From Rheum nobile (lineage: Eukaryota > Streptophyta > Magnoliopsida > Caryophyllales > Polygonaceae): a DNA stretch of 64,000 bases. Positions 59,006-64,000 of the stretch are shown here, in pieces. The first letter of the stretch is position 1, and each line of letters begins with the position of its first letter. The stretch spans positions 3,720,001 through 3,784,000 of the forward strand of contig WOAB01000728.1 in assembly GCA_027886185.1 (NCBI GenBank). Direction: 5' to 3'. The notes under the pieces were generated by a model that worked only from the letters and a program-made list of their open reading frames with translations, searched no databases and was not told the origin of the DNA. The translations under genes were made by a program, and so were the position numbers.

Positions 59006-59212
59006 TTTTTTTTGGTTCGACCGGTCGAAACCGCTCTATGTCGAGACCGGGGTTCTGTTGGCACACGAAGTGGTAGACCTCTCCCAACATCAATATCTCC
59101 ATACACGCCTCCAACAGGACTCGAACTCGAGACTTCTAGATAGAACGCTTAAGGGAGTCTAGTGTCAAACCACTAGACCAACTGAGTGTTGGTATCAACT
59201 GAGTGTCTAGTG
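59006..59212 (-). mobile_element. tRNA-derived SINE, 14-bp TSD
   Basis: Minus-strand body of about 207 bp. RNA polymerase III A box TTGGTCTAGTGG (59168-59181) and B box GTTCGAGTCC (59117-59126) lie at tRNA-like spacing; an A9 tail is seen as T9 at 59006-59013. Target duplication TCAACTATGACATT is exact at 58992-59005 and 59213-59226. Non-coding. Confidence 0.92.
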
Positions 59213-59226
59213 TCAACTATGACATT

Positions 59227-59938
59227 AGCCACGAATAACTAGACATGTTCAAATGGCTCCAAACAATCTCTATATATATCAACGAAACTGGAACACTTGA
59301 AAGACCTCAGAGTTAAGAAGTTTCCAGATGCACTATATTGTTCCAAAAAAACTTCTACATCTACATATATTTGAGGAATATTTATGAACACATAACACAA
59401 CAAAATGAGCATATCTGGCTTAACGTACAAAAGTAGTGGGTCCTAAAGGTATTTGTATCCTGATTAATTGGGGAATTTCACTGGTGATTTTTCATGCTCT
59501 AGATGACTAAAACATCTTGCAAAGTTTAGTAACCCTGTGACTGAGTTTTAAATTTTTAGTTTTGAAACATTTATATTTTTCTATAGTTAATAGTTTAGTT
59601 GCTTTAAAATATGTCATATTATAATATTCTCCTAAATGCTCATAATTGCTGACTAAAATTTCAAATCGGAAAATGAAGTTTTTGGAAAACGGTTTTTAGT
59701 TTTGAAAAAAAAAATGAAAAACTGAAAACTCATGTCCTTAATATTTTCATAAATTTCAATTAAAAAAATAGAGTCAAAAGGGGAGGAAAGAATATGACAT
59801 AGAATAAACCTCCAAGAGAATCAAACTTCAAAGATATTGTCCCTATGGAGTAGGCATCACACAAAGCAAATTAGAATCTTCAAATATTACAGGGCGAAGA
59901 TCAAGAAGAAGAGGGCGAGAAGGGCATTTGAGTTTAGG
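59227..59938. other. Upstream region of MIR399, no other gene
   Basis: AT-rich; short frames only. Presumably contains the distal promoter of the MIR399 gene. Confidence 0.5.
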
Positions 59939-60010
59939 GGATATCCGTGGAATAACCCTTAGAGCATATGCCCATCATTTCTTGGATCCGAGTCCAATAA
60001 CACTATAAAG
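59939..60010 (+). promoter_or_regulatory. MIR399 core promoter: two P1BS sites and TATA box
   Basis: Two matches to GNATATNC, the binding site of phosphate-starvation factor PHR1: GGATATCC at 59939-59946 and GCATATGC at 59964-59971. A TATA box TATAAAG follows at 60004-60010, about 105 bp before the hairpin. This matches the known layout of phosphate-responsive MIR399 promoters, so induction by low phosphate through PHR1-type factors is expected (inference). Both sites are palindromes and can arise by chance, but their position argues for function. Confidence 0.8.
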
Positions 60011-60115
60011 GCATTCATACAAGAGGAGCTAGATCAAGTCGAGAATGAGGGAGTCTATAACATCAAGAGTGTACGTACGTAGATCAATATTTGAGAAGCC
60101 AGTGTTTAAGCAAAT

Positions 60116-60235
60116 TAGTTGTAGGGCATCTCTCCTTGGCATGTAGTGGGTGTTTGGTAAAGTGAAAAGCTGTGAAATTTTGGTATAGCTGAACCATAAT
60201 ACACGCCAAGGGAGAGTTGCCCTACGACTAGTCTT
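60116..60235 (+). ncRNA. MIR399: miR399 precursor hairpin
   Basis: A stem-loop of about 120 bases. The 3' arm holds the predicted 21-nt mature miR399 at 60204-60224, beginning CGCCAAGGGAGA and ending GUUGCCCUA. It equals the common miR399 sequence except G for A at position 7 and variants at the two ends (C1 and A21 also occur in or resemble known members). The 5' arm (about 60121-60142, GTAGGGCATCTCTCCTTGGC) pairs along the whole length with a bulge and a mismatch, and the mature strand is on the 3' arm as usual for MIR399. miR399 guides cleavage of PHO2 (an E2 ubiquitin-conjugating enzyme) mRNA and is mobile from shoot to root; the G at position 7 would pair with U as a wobble. The promoter with P1BS sites lies just upstream; a SINE fragment starts 28 bp downstream. 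Confidence 0.87.
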
Positions 60236-60263
60236 GTTTTTAAGACTTAGTCCCGTTACAAAA

Positions 60264-60338
60264 GAAATCGAGCTCGAGACCTCTGGATAGAACGCTTAAG
60301 GAAATCTAGTGTTAAACTACTAGACCAACTGAATGTTG
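60264..60338 (-). mobile_element. Short tRNA-derived SINE fragment with 14-bp TSD
   Basis: 75 bp on the minus strand matching the head of the SINE at 59006-59212 (A box TTGGTCTAGTAG, B-box region CTCGAGCTCGA). Target duplication GTCCCGTTACAAAA at 60250-60263 and 60339-60352. It ends at the B box, so it is 3'-truncated, yet it has an intact TSD. Confidence 0.88.
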
Positions 60339-60352
60339 GTCCCGTTACAAAA

Positions 60353-61621
60353 TTTTAATAGCAAGTAATCTCCAACCAAAAGGTAAATTTTCTCATTGCA
60401 TTTTCAGAAGTGATCTTTGATTAGGAAGATAAGTAATTGCACCTCAACATTTGCAATTACAGATGTATAATATAATTCATATATGATGAGGATATATTTA
60501 ATTTGTTAGTAATTACCTGAAGCTTAAATGCAACTGTCACCTTGTTCTTCTTCCAGCTTAGACGACTCCCAGGAATTTCCTCCTAAATAAAGCCACCCAT
60601 GTCATACCAATACTTTATGCTTGATCTTCTTATTTGCAATTATAAAAATAATTATCTTTTTCCAATTCATTTGTTGCAGCTATTGTTTTTTTCTTCATGC
60701 TCTATACAGTACAACCTATTTTTTCTGTTCACAAATAAGGTTTTCCATGATAAGATATGACAATATTGATATGCTATCAAGGATAGATTTACATTACATA
60801 TGAAGAGATATTAAAGTGAAATATTATTACTTCAAGTTTCTGGTACTCTTGGTCATGCTACAATTTGCTTGTTCATTTCCTCCATGTCAGACTCAGAGGA
60901 TCTGACATCAAGCGCCATATTTGCATGAACAAGTAAGAATCCAAATCATTTCTGGTACTCTTGGTCATGCTACAATTTGCTTGTTTTTTCTTAAGTATAA
61001 AGAAAGATACCGAAAATGGACGAGAATAATGCTTTCATATAAAGTTAACAATACAAAGAAACTAAACATTAAAGGCTAGCATCAAGTTAGAACTTCTTTA
61101 AAAAAAAAAGGTTCAATTACATGCCACTAGTATTCACAAGGAAAAAACATAACAAGTCCCTTTGCAGAAGTCATGAAGTAGTAATCCAACCTGAAAATTC
61201 TACAAATACTAGCTATCAAGATGAGACAAATCAGTGTCCATTTTTTAAAACGATTTATAATTGCGAAAATGTGCAATTCTTAGTTATTAGTTTAAAGCTT
61301 GCATGTGGCTTCTTAAAATCAGGCATATTCAAAGGACAAGATACATGGAATTCCAAATCAATTGGGCAACATTTGTACAGACCTTCATAGATTAGTTAGT
61401 AAGTACATGGAACATTTGTGAAAGTGTTTCATACTATAGCTAACTAAACATTATTTTTTGTTTGAGCTTTTGAGTATGTTGCATTTATGAGAATACACTG
61501 ATGTATGACATTTTGAAATATTTAATCCATTTTTATACTTGTCTGTTGAAGTCGTGCCAAATGTTTAGATAATTATAGTTATGTGTATGGTATAATATAT
61601 ATTATAATTTAGGTACTTAAA
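60353..61621. other. Intergenic with a 37-bp direct repeat
   Basis: A perfect 37-bp repeat starting TTTCTGGTACTCTTGGTC lies at 60837-60873 and 60949-60985, with 75 bp between. A frame at 61121-61390 (89 codons) resembles nothing known. Otherwise AT-rich. Confidence 0.55.
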
Positions 61622-61940
61622 AGAAGGTGCACATTTACTCTGGTTCGATCAAATTTACAAAGATGCAAGTTTACTACGGGAAAAAAAAAATTAGCACGGC
61701 TTAAACAAGTTTACTATGGTTCAACTTTACTGTGGGTTAAACAATTTACTATGATTTACTCTAAATCGTTGCATTTTTACCACGGTTGGCTGAATTACTA
61801 CGGCTCATTAACCGTGGTAAATATGTAACCGTGGTAAACGTAAAACTGATGTAAACATGTTTACCACAGTCAAGTTTACCACGGTTCATAGTCGTGGTAA
61901 TCTTTACAAATGAATTGTGGTAAACTGCATTTTTTCTAGC
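61622..61940. mobile_element. CACTA terminus remnant with subterminal repeats
   Basis: Arrays of TTTACCACGG / CCGTGGTAAA like those of the element at 2504-8442. The block ends GCATTTTTTCTAG at 61940, but the expected final TG of CTAGTG has changed to CC. Only one end is recognisable, so it is a truncated or decayed relative. Confidence 0.75.
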
Positions 61941-63139
61941 CTTGCTAATTCTTCATATGCATCACGTATTACATTCGTAAAAAAAATTACTAGTTTTCGT
62001 ATTACCAGTGAAATGAGCGATGTGAATGCTAAAGGTATTATAATTGACACAAATTACATACACCTTAAAACTTATAGTGAATTGACCCCAAAAAACTCAT
62101 AGTGAATGGAAATTGTAGTCAAAATCAGGGATTTTTGGTAGGAATCCAAATCCAAATCATAATTTTTACTTGTAACATAATTTGTATAAAAGATAAAGAT
62201 CTTGTAGCATAGATTTATAACTTTTGCCATAAATTTCACCCTACTGTAATTCTTTGTATAGTGGTTGTGGTGCTAGACCCCATGCAAACAGATTTGAGCT
62301 CAATTTTTTTTACCGGCATAGAGTCGCTTATGAGTAGGGAGGGACCTCTTAGATGGGCAACACAATATCTGATCCGGACGTAAAGCGGCTCTTGTCGATC
62401 AAACTGATTGCGATAAAAGAAAAGAAGTTCACATGCAAGTTGGTATCATCTTTTCTATTGCTTGATTTGTCCATCTGCTCTTGTTCACGCGTTTTAGCAA
62501 TTTTTATTAGTCTAAAGCTAGGATACCATAAATCATATGCTTTTTCGGTATCTGGGAAGTCTGTTTTTCTCCCTTTGTGAAACTTTTTTGTTAGTCTAAA
62601 GAAAGTGGTTTTTCATTTTTGAATTGCCTATAGCAACTTGGTGAATCTATTTTTGCATATATGTCTCATTATCTATAACATAAGTTGTTCAATTTTCATT
62701 CATAATTTTGGATGTTGTACGTTTAGGGAAAGAAGATTAATAATTGAAACTAAGATATAATCTTAAATTTCAAAATATAGTTGTAGTATGTTATATGTAC
62801 AATTAAATTTATAGATTTTCATGTATAAGACATCAAATTTTCATCTGAATGTCTGGAAACAAAATCATCTAAATGAAAAAAACACTTTGTAAAATTTGCT
62901 CAGGTCTAGTCTAAATTGTTTAATGCACAATACGGAATAACCCACCAGATCAAAGAATTCCCTTGTTGATTACTTTATTTTTTTTAAATGATGAAAGAAT
63001 TAGACTAGTTTCAGATTCTATCTGAGGATCAGCCTAGAACATTCTTGTGAATGAGAACTCTAAGTTCTAGATCATTTTGCAAATCAACCACAATAGGTGA
63101 AAAGCTAAGGAATGTTAATCTGTTTGCGATATGGGGTGA
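61941..63139. other. No recognised gene
   Basis: AT-rich. Short frames at 61917-62102 and 62353-62580 have no known domain. Confidence 0.5.
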
Positions 63140-63480
63140 ACCTTTCTGAAAATGTGTTTGATGTGGACATCCGAGAAGAAATGAATGTCATCCAGAATGT
63201 CTGCGACAATCATTTAATGTTTCCAATGACAAGTCCAGATGTCTTTGATAGAATTAATAAGGTAAAGATTACCCCCTTCAATTTCAAGGGATTTGATATT
63301 AAGGCGTTTTGCCTCCTATATGATTTCCTCATGGGCATGGCTTCTGTTACGAGTAATGTGTTTTTACCACATTTATGTGTTGACATAGCAAGTGGTTCTG
63401 TATTTTCATCTCGGGTGATGAAGCCAATTGTTGCTTCACCATTTTCTACGTTTTTCCCTGTCAAAGTTACTTATATAGAA
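63140..63480 (-). pseudogene. LINE RNase H domain fragment
   Basis: The minus strand reads NVENGEATIGFITRDENTEP, then AMSTHKCGKNTLLVTEAMPM and RKSYR, the start of the plant LINE RNase H-like domain (N-G-x-A-GFIxRDxNGEPL...A...LVAEAxAxRxAL). Downstream it decays quickly. The plus-strand frame at 63112-63507 is its shadow. No RT domain is near, so it is an isolated, truncated piece. Confidence 0.7.
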
Positions 63481-63507
63481 ATTTGGTTTTGGCCTTTCCC
63501 ATTTTAA

Positions 63508-64000
63508 TTTTCTAGCTTTCCTTAATTGTGATTTGTTTGGTTTAATTTGTAGTGGGTTATCATTTCGACATGTTTTGTTTTATCCCAATTTTAGGTTAGC
63601 TTCCTGATATATCGTGTTAAATCCTTGATTATGCCAGCTGAGACCGGAGTAAATATAGAAATGTTTCTCTCAATCCACAAACCCCGCCAAGTGATGGCAT
63701 GTTATGTTATTCATTTTAAGAGAGGGTTGAATAAAGATCATTCAAAACGTCCCATGGTTGTATGTCATTTGTATGAGCATTTTGATACGTGAAGATTTTC
63801 GCTAATCTTCACTTAGTTGTGTTGGTCCCGTGTTGGAGTCAAGTTCCTCAGCTTTGTTCTCTTACCTAATGCGTCTAAACTTCATGAAATTACCCTAGTA
63901 AATATTTACTCAAGCTTGAGGCCTACAAGTATGTGCAAATATTACACCTTTGCTTAATCACGCATAAGAAAGCAAGAAACGAACATTAGAACGAATGAAT
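63508..64000. other. No recognised gene
   Basis: AT-rich, short frames only; nothing supported. Confidence 0.5.

Noticed and set aside
59117..59181. A functional tRNA gene
   Set aside because: A and B boxes are present, but the body lacks a tRNA cloverleaf end and has an A-tail and 14-bp TSD, so it is a SINE.
60116..60235. Hairpin as a MITE rather than a microRNA gene
   Set aside because: It has no TSD, its 3' arm matches miR399 nearly throughout, and P1BS sites and a TATA box precede it.

Overview
The window is nuclear DNA of a flowering plant, most likely a eudicot. It has intron-bearing genes with GT-AG borders, a plant microRNA gene, and many plant-specific transposable elements (LINE, CACTA, MULE, hAT MITE, Tekay-like, CRM-like and Tat-like Ty3/gypsy, tRNA-derived SINE). 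The species cannot be fixed from sequence alone. Three genes look intact: a multi-exon RING E3 ligase of the DRIP (DREB2A-interacting protein) type at 19181-22948 (+), a single-exon PRA1-family membrane protein at 27985-28512 (-), and a MIR399 precursor at 60116-60235 (+) with two PHR1-type promoter sites and a TATA box. Almost everything else is transposon-derived or unrecognised intergenic sequence.

Region by region. 1-9100 is a decayed LINE (+). Its left part abuts the end of a Tekay-like LTR at 1-122. Its body is split by a 5.9 kb non-autonomous CACTA element (2504-8442, TSD AAT). The CACTA element carries a retroelement with two 901-bp LTRs in inverted orientation (3986-6947). 9.5-13.8 kb holds a broken plant-mobile-domain (PMD) gene (+) converging on a C-terminally truncated FAR1/MULE transposase gene (-). 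Minisatellites lie between them and inside the transposase's first intron, and a cluster of palindromes sits in the transposase promoter. 14-18.2 kb has two MITEs and a decayed duplicate of the first DRIP exon, followed by the DRIP gene. 23-28 kb is mostly unrecognised, with one minisatellite and a possible Helitron end, then PRA1. 28.8-31.2 kb is a MULE-like element with a FAR1 fragment and a long GTGCAAGC minisatellite.

34.3-58.2 kb is a deep nest. An old TIR-type element holding a BIR1-like receptor-kinase fragment was split by a minus-strand CRM-like chromovirus (34501-45107, TSD ATCCT) and by a plus-strand Tekay-like element (46160-57897, TSD GTAAG). The CRM 3' LTR itself contains a Tekay-like solo LTR (34714-37116, TSD CTTTG). 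The Tekay-like element contains a Tat/Athila-like solo LTR (49444-50756, TSD GTTTC). 58.2-64 kb is low-copy-looking DNA with the MIR399 gene, two tRNA-derived SINE copies with clear TSDs, a CACTA terminus remnant and a LINE RNase H fragment.

Functionally, the two genes whose roles are best known point to stress signalling: DRIP-type E3 ligases act on drought/heat factor DREB2A, and miR399 acts on PHO2 in phosphate starvation. Nothing here shows that they work together. The most unusual structures are the inverted-LTR retroelement, the palindromic CCGCGATCGCGG arrays shared by LTRs of two lineages, and the PMD/MULE pair with its repeat-filled intron and palindromic promoter.
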